The notes under the pieces are model-generated. The model did not search any database and was not told where the DNA came from. It worked only from the letters and a program-made list of their open reading frames with translations. This document shows positions 1 to 5,463 of a stretch of 5,463 nt of DNA, one piece after another; position 1 is the stretch's first letter, and every line of letters begins with the position of its first letter. The translations under genes were made by a program, and so were the position numbers. The DNA is from Bacteroidia bacterium (lineage in GTDB: Bacteria > Bacteroidota > Bacteroidia > Bacteroidales > UBA12481): positions 1-5,463 of the forward strand of contig JAPLDV010000860.1 in assembly GCA_026391235.1 (NCBI GenBank), given 5' to 3'.

Positions 1-8
1 CTTTTTCA

Positions 9-26
9 GGGAGGGGTTGGGGTGGG
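9..26 (+). other. G-quadruplex-type motif
   Basis: GGG-A-GGGG-TT-GGGG-T-GGG: four runs of at least three G with loops of 1, 2 and 1 bases, a canonical short-loop G4 pattern on the plus strand (C-rich on the minus strand, the direction of transcription of the nearby gene). Its surroundings are cut by the window edge, so it may be part of a longer low-complexity repeat. Confidence 0.6.
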
Positions 27-45
27 TACTTAAAGACCGGTTACA

Positions 46-194
46 TTAGAGATTCGAGGACCAGTTTTGAATTTTGAAATTACAGATTCACGTAAAGACG
101 CATAATTGCGTCTTCCATGAGCTGAGGGTTCAGCAGATGTTCGATTCCCTGAATCTTGTACTTCAAAATTCAAAACTGGTCTTCGAATCTCTAA
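46..194. repeat. 149-bp inverted-repeat element with 45-bp arms (MITE-like)
   Basis: The left arm 46-90 (starting ttagagattcgaggaccag) and right arm 150-194 (ending ctggtcttcgaatctctaa) are reverse complements over 45 bp with only a few differences: one at position 59, the rest clustered at 79-84. Each arm holds a tandem heptamer, TTTTGAA twice (65-78) or TTCAAAA twice (162-175). The 59-base centre carries two further hairpins (95-114 and 121-134), so one strand could fold into a three-way-junction shape. No transposase, and no clear target-site duplication, is seen. A small non-autonomous mobile element or a dispersed intergenic repeat fits best; a structured RNA is an alternative. Confidence 0.7.
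95..114. repeat. Palindromic repeat, copy 1 (AAGACGCA-TAAT-TGCGTCTT)
   Basis: 8-bp perfect arms (95-102, 107-114) around TAAT, within the centre of the 149-bp inverted-repeat element. Bases 97-112 recur exactly, in opposite orientation, at 1622-1637 on the other side of the propeller gene. It is followed by a second small hairpin, GCTGA-GGGT-TCAGC, at 121-134. Confidence 0.7.
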
Positions 195-384
195 ATTTAA
201 ACTTCTCCTTCAGAAAGCCAATATCGTTCTGAATCCAGATCATTGTTCTTATGCCTTGCCTGTCAATAGGTTAATTCCTTAGGTTGACGGCTATGGGGTG
301 GACCCTCCGAATAAAAGGCCTTGGGATTGAATTGTTTGATCAGCTCGTCAGCAGGGACCTTGCTAGACAGATAATTATCGGTCT
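195..384 (-). other. Non-genic stretch; possible decayed coding remnant
   Basis: No intact gene is seen between the propeller stop and the inverted-repeat element. One minus-strand frame (391 down to 197) reads as protein-like sequence with a single TGA (264-262) before a TAA at 199-197. It includes VPADELIKQFNPKAFYSEG before the TGA and ARHKNNDLDSERYWLSEGEV after it. No start codon or family can be assigned. Open runs this short occur by chance, so a gene remnant is only a possibility. Confidence 0.2.
365..384. other. Inverted repeat directly after the propeller-gene stop
   Basis: AGACaGATAA/TTATCgGTCT: 20 bases with 9 of 10 pairs matching, containing the perfect palindrome GATAATTATC (370-379). 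It begins at the base next to the TAG stop (387-385) in the direction of transcription. It could form a weak AT-rich hairpin in the 3' untranslated region, but without a U-tract an intrinsic terminator is doubtful. Confidence 0.3.
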
Positions 385-1422
385 CTACAGGCTAATAGTT
401 ACCACTTTCCCTTTACCCCCTGCCAGCCATATAATCCCTTTCCCCGGAACAACATCCATCGCATGAAACCCATCTATACTGATCTCTTTCCAGTTTTTCC
501 CGGAATCGGATGACATCCAGACTCCCGGGGGACCGCAGACAACAAGGGTTTCTTGATCGATCCAGCGGATGCACTCCATAAACGGAACCAGGGCAGCACC
601 GGTTGGCAGGGTCCAGGTTTGACCATTATCCCCTGATAGAGCAATATTGGATCCGGCGATGGTCATTTTCTGATAATGTCCGCCAGCGGCGGCAACATTC
701 TTACCAGAGCCATGTGCAACCGAAAAAGCGCCTGCGGCAGGATCGCCCTGCAAGAAAGTGAGGGATGCCACTTCCCAGGTGCGGCCGTAGTCGGCTGATC
801 TGAAAACCCGGGCAACGGAGCCTCCGGTAGCCAAATAGCAGGATCCATCAGAGGCGGCATCCAGACTGGTACCACTCGCTGCAAAAGCGTATTCCCCGGC
901 TATGAGATCAGGAATTTGCTGAGGCTTCTTTCGCAACCATGTCCGGCCGCCATCCAGTGATTCCAACAGATACGGCTTTTCATCAATCGGATCGCTGATC
1001 AGCAGGCCATGGTTTTCATCGAAGAAATCCATTCCATCGAAAAAACCCTTTTCATCGGTATTCTGATAAGCCAGCACCCAGGATTTCCCTCCGTTTTCGG
1101 TCCGGTAGATAGCAGAAGCCTTACCCGGACCTGCGCTCATCAGCAAAGCCACATCAGCCGAAAAGCCATGCACATCACGGAAATCTAAAGTCCGACCGCC
1201 GGGAATGGTATCGTAAAACCAGGTTTTACCGCCATCATGGGTTACCGAGAACTCACCTTGGGTGCCTGATATCCAGATGACCTTCTTCGAAACCACATCG
1301 AGTCCGCGAATCGAGCCGGTCATGCCGGTTTGGTGGTCGGTGAATCCGGGCTGGGCGGGGAGCGACAGAGAGACGGAAAACAGGAAGGCGAAGAGAGCAC
1401 TCATCATGGATAGCTTTTGCAT
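385..1422 (-). CDS. Secreted Asp-box beta-propeller protein (YCF48/HCF136-like, BNR-type)
   Basis: 345 residues. The N-terminus is a likely signal peptide: K3, hydrophobic stretch MMSALFAFLFSVSLSL (6-21), and possible cleavage after A23 in LPA/QPG, so the product is probably exported. The mature part carries six Asp-box motifs (S/T-x-D/N-x-G-x-x-W): THDGGKTW 61-68, TENGGKSW 108-115, SLDGGRTW 155-162, SADYGRTW 209-216, SGDNGQTW 263-270 and SSDSGKNW 304-311. Their spacing of 41-54 residues implies roughly one per blade of a six- or seven-bladed propeller. The C-terminus GGKGKVVTISL looks like a natural last strand. Relatives are annotated as oxidoreductase, photosystem II stability factor-like, or BNR-repeat glycosyl hydrolase, but no catalytic residues are recognisable and the function is unknown. 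Start: ATG at 1422 gives the full signal peptide; ATGs at codons 6 and 7 would shorten its basic end. No clear ribosome-binding site is seen. It lies 256 bp downstream of mutB on the same strand, and that gap suggests its own transcript. Confidence 0.88.
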   Translation of the reverse strand: MQKLSMMSALFAFLFSVSLSLPAQPGFTDHQTGMTGSIRGLDVVSKKVIWISGTQGEFSVTHDGGKTWFYDTIPGGRTLDFRDVHGFSADVALLMSAGPGKASAIYRTENGGKSWVLAYQNTDEKGFFDGMDFFDENHGLLISDPIDEKPYLLESLDGGRTWLRKKPQQIPDLIAGEYAFAASGTSLDAASDGSCYLATGGSVARVFRSADYGRTWEVASLTFLQGDPAAGAFSVAHGSGKNVAAAGGHYQKMTIAGSNIALSGDNGQTWTLPTGAALVPFMECIRWIDQETLVVCGPPGVWMSSDSGKNWKEISIDGFHAMDVVPGKGIIWLAGGKGKVVTISL

Positions 1423-1492
1423 TGGATTAATTGATTACGTCGTTGAACTCCCGCAAGGATTCGATTTGTCATCATCAGGATCAAAAGAAATT

Positions 1493-1504
1493 GGACTAAA
1501 GTCC
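1493..1504. repeat. Short hairpin GGAC-TAAA-GTCC
   Basis: A perfect 4-bp stem around TAAA, also readable as a 5-bp inverted repeat around AA. It has the same loop and loop-closing pair (C-TAAA-G) as the hairpin at 1527-1546, with a different stem. It lies 71 bp upstream of the propeller gene start, so an operator role is possible but unsupported. Confidence 0.5.
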
Positions 1505-1526
1505 GGTTAACTAACTCACATTCAAT

Positions 1527-1546
1527 CCACTAGCTAAAGTTAGTGG
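1527..1546. repeat. Hairpin with TAAA loop, followed by T-rich stretch on plus strand
   Basis: Arms 1527-1534 and 1539-1546 (CCACTAGC / GTTAGTGG) pair over 8 bp with one G-T wobble around the loop TAAA. On the plus strand a T-rich run (1547-1558) follows, which resembles an intrinsic terminator, but no plus-strand gene lies upstream. On the minus strand, the direction of mutB transcription, what follows is ATTGAATG, which is not a U-tract. It shares the heptamer CTAAAGT with the hairpin at 1493-1504, so it is listed as a repeat. Confidence 0.55.
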
Positions 1547-1584
1547 TAATTTATTTTTGGGCACGCAGCTAATAAACCTCGGGA

Positions 1585-1608
1585 CCTCACATCCTCACGT
1601 CCTCACGT
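1585..1608. repeat. Three-unit 8-bp tandem repeat
   Basis: CCTCACAT, CCTCACGT, CCTCACGT in direct succession, differing at one base (A/G). On the minus strand the unit is ACGTGAGG. A further GTGAGG occurs nearby on the minus strand (1650-1645). It is a small microsatellite within the repeat-rich spacer and encodes nothing recognisable. Confidence 0.7.
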
Positions 1609-1620
1609 TCTTTACGTTAT

Positions 1621-1638
1621 GGACGCAATTATGCGTCC
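1621..1638. repeat. 18-bp palindromic repeat, copy 2 (GGACGCA-ATTA-TGCGTCC)
   Basis: 7-bp perfect arms (1621-1627, 1632-1638) around ATTA. Its inner 16 bases (1622-1637) are the exact reverse complement of 97-112 at the other end of the window, loop included. Like the neighbouring palindrome at 1660-1678, it is followed by CTAC on the plus strand. This supports a dispersed intergenic repeat family rather than chance. Confidence 0.7.
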
Positions 1639-1659
1639 CTACTCCCTCACGCCCTTAAC

Positions 1660-1678
1660 GGGCGACCACTGGTCGCCC
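1660..1678. repeat. 19-bp perfect palindrome abutting the mutB stop
   Basis: GGGCGACCA-C-TGGTCGCCC: 9-bp perfect arms around one base; as RNA, a 7-bp GC-rich stem with a 5-base loop. It begins directly next to the mutB TAG (1681-1679) and is flanked by CTAC on the plus strand. It could stabilise the 3' end of the mut transcript. No T-run follows on the minus strand, so it does not look like an intrinsic terminator. It resembles a dispersed palindromic repeat, but only one copy is present here. Confidence 0.75.
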
Positions 1679-3598
1679 CTACGTCCGGCTCTGTATGTGG
1701 ATTTCGAGTATCTGTATAGCCGCTGTCGGGATGCTGGTGCCCGGTCCACATATCCCGCCCACCCCCAGGTCAGCCAGATATTGATAATCCTGTGGAGGAA
1801 GTACACCTACCACGATTACCATGATATCATCGCGGCCCAGTTTTTTCAGCTCTTCGATGACCTGAGGAACAAGAGTTTTATGCCCGGCAGCCAGACTGGA
1901 TACTCCCAGTATATGAACATCGTTGTCGACTGCATCTTTGGCTGCTTCGGCAGGAGTCTGGAACAGGGGACCCATATCCACATCGAAACCAATATCGGCA
2001 TAACCGGTGGAAACCACTTTTGCACCCCGGTCGTGACCATCCTGGCCCATTTTTGCAACCATGATTCTTGGGCGCCGGCCTTCAATGGCTGCAAACTTAT
2101 CGGCCAGGTCGCGTGCTTTTTGAAAATCTTCGTTTCCCATGTATTCCGATGAATAAACTCCTGATATCGAACGAATCACAACTTTATATCTCCCAACAAT
2201 TTTCTCACAAGCATACGAAATTTCGCCCAAAGATGCACGTTTTTTCGCAGCATCCACCGCCAGCTCCAACAGGTTGCCTTCTCCGGTTTCAACACAACGG
2301 GTGATGGCTTCCAGGGAAGCCTGGCATTCGGCCTCGTTTCTTTCGGCACGCAGTTTCTTTAACCGTTCAATCTGCGACTGCCGGACTTTGGTATTATCAA
2401 CGTTGAGTGTTTCGATCGGATCTTCCTTATCCAGGCGAAATTTATTTACTCCTAGAATGGTATCCCGGTCACTGTCGATGCGTGCCTGTTTCCGCGCTGC
2501 GGCCTCTTCAATGCGCATTTTCGGGATACCTGTTTCAACGGCTTTCGACATACCGCCCAGCTCTTCAACCTCTTCGATCAGTTTCCATGCCTTTTGCGCA
2601 AGCTCATGGGTGAGCGACTCCACATAATACGAACCGGCCCATGGATCGACCGAACGGCAGATTCCTGTTTCTTCCTGAATGTAAATCTGGGTGTTCCGGG
2701 CTATCCGTGCCGAGAAATCTGTTGGCAGGGCGATAGCCTCATCGAGCGCATTTGTGTGCAGGCTCTGGGTATGGCCAAGTGCTGCTGCCATGGCCTCCAC
2801 GCAGGTTCGGGTGACATTGTTGTAAGGATCCTGCTCCGTGAGGCTCCAGCCCGAGGTCTGGGAATGAGTGCGCAAGGCAAGAGATTTCGGGTTCTTCGGG
2901 TTGAACTGTTTAACCAGTTTGGCCCACAGCATGCGGGCGGCCCTCATCTTGGCAATCTCCATAAAATGGTTGATTCCGATGCCCCAGAAAAATGAGAGCC
3001 TTGGTGCAAAAGCATCGATATCGAGTCCGGATTTCACCCCGGTTCGCAAATATTCGAGTCCATCGGCCAAAGTATAGGCCAGCTCAATATCTGCAGTACC
3101 TCCAGCCTCCTGGATATGGTATCCCGATATACTGATCGAATTGAACTTCGGCATATGCTTCGAAGTATATCCGAAGATATCGGCGATGATCTTCATGCTG
3201 AATGCGGGCGGATAGATATAGGTATTGCGCACCATGAATTCCTTCAGGATATCATTCTGGATAGTTCCCTGTAGTTCTTCAAGTTTTGCGCCCTGCTCCA
3301 GGGCGGCTACAATATAGAACGCCATGATTGGCAGAACGGCGCCGTTCATCGTCATCGAAACCGACATCTTATTCAACGGTATCGAATCAAACAGCACCTT
3401 CATATCAAGAATTGAATCGATTGCCACGCCGGCTTTCCCGACATCGCCCTCCACGCGGGGATGATCCGAGTCATAGCCGCGGTGGGTTGCGAGGTCGTAA
3501 TTCAGATGCTCCATGTTTGCCAGATCCTCAGCACTATATATTGGCTTTACCGGAATCTGTTCCTGGGTCATCCAGGGTATCGTAAAATCGGGTCTCAT
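1679..3598 (-). CDS. mutB: Methylmalonyl-CoA mutase large subunit, with apparent internal deletions
   Basis: Large subunit, which normally binds adenosylcobalamin and the CoA substrate and performs the succinyl-CoA/methylmalonyl-CoA rearrangement. Recognisable blocks: [11 protein letters not shown] (80-90), [16 protein letters not shown] (112-127, with the Gln197/Arg207 equivalents of the Propionibacterium enzyme at Q114/R124), SGYHIQEAG (158-166; Y160/H161 equal Tyr243/His244), [11 protein letters not shown] (243-253), a linker (about 395-505), and a C-terminal B12 domain with DGHDRG at 520-525 (H522 is the lower cobalt ligand) and SSL at 567-569. The protein has 639 residues against about 715 for Bacteroides homologues. 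About 23 residues are missing between MRPDF and W9. Another 54 are missing at Y34/D35, the stretch that normally carries the RPWTIRQYAGFS block including Tyr89. The usual Gly-Gly near residue 597 is Val-Gly. The frame is otherwise intact. ATG at 3598 is supported by the family-like MRPDF and the ATGA overlap with mutA. Family identity is certain; activity is doubtful. Confidence 0.93.
   Translation of the reverse strand: MRPDFTIPWMTQEQIPVKPIYSAEDLANMEHLNYDLATHRGYDSDHPRVEGDVGKAGVAIDSILDMKVLFDSIPLNKMSVSMTMNGAVLPIMAFYIVAALEQGAKLEELQGTIQNDILKEFMVRNTYIYPPAFSMKIIADIFGYTSKHMPKFNSISISGYHIQEAGGTADIELAYTLADGLEYLRTGVKSGLDIDAFAPRLSFFWGIGINHFMEIAKMRAARMLWAKLVKQFNPKNPKSLALRTHSQTSGWSLTEQDPYNNVTRTCVEAMAAALGHTQSLHTNALDEAIALPTDFSARIARNTQIYIQEETGICRSVDPWAGSYYVESLTHELAQKAWKLIEEVEELGGMSKAVETGIPKMRIEEAAARKQARIDSDRDTILGVNKFRLDKEDPIETLNVDNTKVRQSQIERLKKLRAERNEAECQASLEAITRCVETGEGNLLELAVDAAKKRASLGEISYACEKIVGRYKVVIRSISGVYSSEYMGNEDFQKARDLADKFAAIEGRRPRIMVAKMGQDGHDRGAKVVSTGYADIGFDVDMGPLFQTPAEAAKDAVDNDVHILGVSSLAAGHKTLVPQVIEELKKLGRDDIMVIVVGVLPPQDYQYLADLGVGGICGPGTSIPTAAIQILEIHIQSRT
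3595..3598 (-). promoter_or_regulatory. ATGA stop/start overlap joining mutA to mutB
   Basis: The minus strand reads cta-tga for the end of mutA (Leu, stop) and atg-aga for the start of mutB (Met, Arg), sharing ATGA. No convincing Shine-Dalgarno sequence precedes the ATG; the upstream bases are aagaaatacgagct. A four-base overlap of this kind normally means translational coupling on one transcript, which suits two subunits that assemble together. The coupling is inferred; the overlap is seen. Confidence 0.85.
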
Positions 3599-5463
3599 AG
3601 CTCGTATTTCTTAAAGATGAGAGTGTTAAATGCCTTCAATGTTTCTGGCACATTGCTTCTGACGTGAATAAAATGGGATATCCCTGCAGATTTCAGCTGA
3701 TCGGTGAGCTCCTTCGGATATCCTGCAATGACAGGTATGGCCTGTGTGCCCAAAGCCAGGGCAAACGGAACGCCCAGCGTGGCATATTCATCATCCGAGG
3801 AGCAGAGAACAACGATATCGGCATAAGCTTTGATGGCAACTTCGACCCCAGCCTCTACCGTTTCAAATCCGGGATTGTCGATCACCGTGTAACCGGCACA
3901 TCCGAAGAAATTGCAGGCAAAAGTGGCGCGGGCCTTACGCATGGCCAGGTTTCCGATGGTAAGAAGAAAGACGACCGGATTTTTACCCGATCGTTCGGTT
4001 TCAAAGCGGATGGCTTCAAATTCTTCCGCTGCTCGATATAAATTCAATGGTTGTGCTTCGGCCAGATCGGTGTCCATTACTTTCGAACGCACCCGCCGGG
4101 AATCCACTTTGGTCAGCATCTCTTCTGCCGGGTTGGGATACTGGTTGGTTCCGAGCAGTACCTCCTTCCGTTGTGTGATATTCCGGTCACGCTCAATGGC
4201 AGCGGTTACTATGGCATCCTGGATGATTCCTTCATAAAATGCATTTGAATATCCACCTGCCTCTTCAATTTCCTGAAAAAGTTTCCAGGCAACTTCAGCT
4301 ATCGAAGAAGTCAGGGATTCAATATAATACGACCCTGCAGCGGGGTCAGCAACTTTATCAAAATGAGACTCTTCCTTTAGGAGGATCTGCTGATTCCGGG
4401 CGATGCGCTCCGCAAATTCGGTGGGTTCCTCATACGGGTAATCAAAAGGGAGAACGGTCATTGAATCAACTCCGGCCATGGCGGCTGACATAGCTTCAGT
4501 GGTATTTCTCAGCAGGTTGACATACGGATCATATACCGTCTGGTTCCAGCGGGAGGTCTCGGCATGGATATACATTGGCGGTGCATGTCCTTTCTCAATA
4601 TCATACCCTTCAAGCATCCGGGTCCAGAGCATCCGGGCCGCCCGAAATTTGGCGATCTCCATGAAATAGTTCGAGCCGATGGCAAAATGGAAAGATATTT
4701 TCGAAGCTATAAGTTCAGCGGGGACCAAAAATTCGGTTAATGCTGCCATATATTCATTGGCCTGGGCCAGACTAAAAGCCAATTCCTGAGCAATTGTGGA
4801 TCCGGCCTGATGAAAATTCCGGCCGTGCACGCCGATAATCTTCAGCCCGGGGAACCGTGCAGACTGCTCCATCCAGTCGGAAATGTCAGCAAACTCCTCG
4901 TTCTCATCGAATTCAAATGAGCCGTACAATCTGAATTCCCCGAGCAGATCATATTGGCATGAACCATGAACGTTTTCCGGATCGAGCTTTCCGCTATCGG
5001 CCATTTCATTGAGCACCTCCAGTATCTGATTCGGCTGGAATCCATCAAAACAGAATTCTGCCTCCTCGAGAGGCAGATCCCTCAGAAATTCACGAACCTC
5101 CTCAACGGTATGCGGTTCATCCATTTTAAACCCGATCGACTCCACCCCTCGGGACAATAAGAAGAGAGCTTTATTCTTATCCTGATCAAAATCCATGATC
5201 TCGATATCCTGCCGGATCAGCCAGGCATTGGCTTTGCCTCCGGTGGATTTGATAAATCCGAACTCCATCGGATTGAACTCACTGTTTTTCAGTTTATCCA
5301 GATCTTCTAAACGGTAATAGGGCCGTACCGGTATACCTTCCGGACTCATCCAGATCAATTTTTTAGCGTAATCGGCTCCCTTAAGGTCTTTGAGGATTGC
5401 TTGCTCCCATTCCGGGGTGGAGATGGACGGAAACTCAGTAAAAAGTTTCCCTGTTTTATCATC
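3595..5463 (-). CDS. mutA: Methylmalonyl-CoA mutase small subunit (5'-partial)
   Basis: Small, non-catalytic subunit of the cytoplasmic adenosylcobalamin-dependent mutase that interconverts succinyl-CoA and methylmalonyl-CoA; it pairs with MutB. 622 residues are visible. The frame is open to the window edge, and the first visible residues ([15 protein letters not shown]) resemble the family N-terminus, so probably only a few residues are missing. The TTG at 5358 is not the start, because the conserved arm [12 protein letters not shown] lies across and upstream of it. Seen in order: N-terminal arm with [13 protein letters not shown] (visible residues 38-50), a TIM-barrel-like mutase domain (about 60-470; [16 protein letters not shown] at 265-280, [10 protein letters not shown] at 300-309, [12 protein letters not shown] at 373-384), then a degenerate B12-type Rossmann domain (about 495-622). 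[11 protein letters not shown] (502-512) stands where MutB has the cobalt-ligand motif, so DxHxxG is absent, as expected for MutA. The TGA stop overlaps the mutB ATG. Its promoter lies outside the window. No damage is visible. Confidence 0.96.
   Translation of the reverse strand, partial: DDKTGKLFTEFPSISTPEWEQAILKDLKGADYAKKLIWMSPEGIPVRPYYRLEDLDKLKNSEFNPMEFGFIKSTGGKANAWLIRQDIEIMDFDQDKNKALFLLSRGVESIGFKMDEPHTVEEVREFLRDLPLEEAEFCFDGFQPNQILEVLNEMADSGKLDPENVHGSCQYDLLGEFRLYGSFEFDENEEFADISDWMEQSARFPGLKIIGVHGRNFHQAGSTIAQELAFSLAQANEYMAALTEFLVPAELIASKISFHFAIGSNYFMEIAKFRAARMLWTRMLEGYDIEKGHAPPMYIHAETSRWNQTVYDPYVNLLRNTTEAMSAAMAGVDSMTVLPFDYPYEEPTEFAERIARNQQILLKEESHFDKVADPAAGSYYIESLTSSIAEVAWKLFQEIEEAGGYSNAFYEGIIQDAIVTAAIERDRNITQRKEVLLGTNQYPNPAEEMLTKVDSRRVRSKVMDTDLAEAQPLNLYRAAEEFEAIRFETERSGKNPVVFLLTIGNLAMRKARATFACNFFGCAGYTVIDNPGFETVEAGVEVAIKAYADIVVLCSSDDEYATLGVPFALALGTQAIPVIAGYPKELTDQLKSAGISHFIHVRSNVPETLKAFNTLIFKKYEL

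Noticed and set aside
1482..1489. Bacteroidetes-type promoter -7 box (TTCTTTTG against TAnnTTTG) upstream of the propeller gene
   Set aside because: Only part of the consensus matches and no TTG-containing -33 box is found at the right distance.
1527..1558. Intrinsic terminator on the plus strand
   Set aside because: The hairpin plus T-rich tail looks right, but all supported genes are on the minus strand. The shared loop with the neighbouring hairpin points to a repeat.
1619..2152. A 177-codon open frame on the plus strand
   Set aside because: It is antisense to the conserved B12 domain of mutB, whose reading is certain. It starts inside the palindromic spacer and shows no recognisable protein.
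3562..3576. CCTGG-ATGAC-CCAGG inverted repeat just inside mutB
   Set aside because: Short and explained by the codons for PWMTQE; nothing suggests a regulatory role beyond chance.
5356..5358. TTG as the start of mutA
   Set aside because: The frame continues upstream to the window edge with family-conserved sequence ([19 protein letters not shown]), so the true start lies beyond 5463.
3595..5463. Loss of the B12 motif in MutA as damage
   Set aside because: The small subunit of this mutase normally lacks DxHxxG, so its absence is expected.
1..5463. CRISPR array, tRNA or rRNA gene, cobalamin riboswitch, or defence system
   Set aside because: No regularly spaced repeats, tRNA-like cloverleaf, rRNA sequence or defence-type protein was seen. 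A cobalamin riboswitch would be expected upstream of mutA, outside the window.

Overview
The window looks like part of a Bacteroidota (Bacteroidetes) chromosome, probably order Bacteroidales or a relative. This is inferred from three things: separate mutA and mutB genes that match the Bacteroides-type two-subunit methylmalonyl-CoA mutase, a secreted Asp-box beta-propeller of a type common in that phylum, and starts without clear Shine-Dalgarno sequences. All three protein genes lie on the minus strand, so the biological order runs from high to low coordinates.

Layout in transcription order. (1) 5463-3595: mutA, the small non-catalytic mutase subunit. It is open to the window edge and probably lacks only a few N-terminal residues. 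(2) 3598-1679: mutB, the large adenosylcobalamin-binding subunit, overlapping mutA by four bases (ATGA). (3) 1678-1423: a 256-bp intergenic stretch crowded with short palindromes, hairpins and a small tandem repeat. (4) 1422-385: a secreted six-Asp-box propeller protein of the YCF48/HCF136-like or BNR type. (5) 384-1: non-genic DNA holding a 149-bp element with 45-bp near-perfect inverted arms, some possibly decayed coding frames, and a G-quadruplex-type motif at the edge.

MutA and MutB together form the mutase that interconverts succinyl-CoA and (R)-methylmalonyl-CoA, linking the TCA cycle to propionate metabolism. The propeller gene is not obviously connected to this; it is simply the next gene on the same strand.

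The most unusual observation is in mutB. The reading frame is uninterrupted and most of it is strongly conserved, but against the family as I recall it two blocks are missing: about 23 residues just after the start, and 54 residues at a sharp junction (Tyr34/Asp35). The second block normally carries the substrate-channel residues around Tyr89 (Propionibacterium numbering) and the start of the first barrel strand. Adding the two blocks back gives a normal length of about 716 residues. A conserved Gly-Gly in the B12 domain also reads Val-Gly. Either this mutase is inactive or altered, or the assembly has lost 231 bp in frame; the sequence alone cannot separate the two. The remaining findings concern dispersed-repeat-like elements in the intergenic DNA. 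I do not see a clear undescribed multi-gene system.
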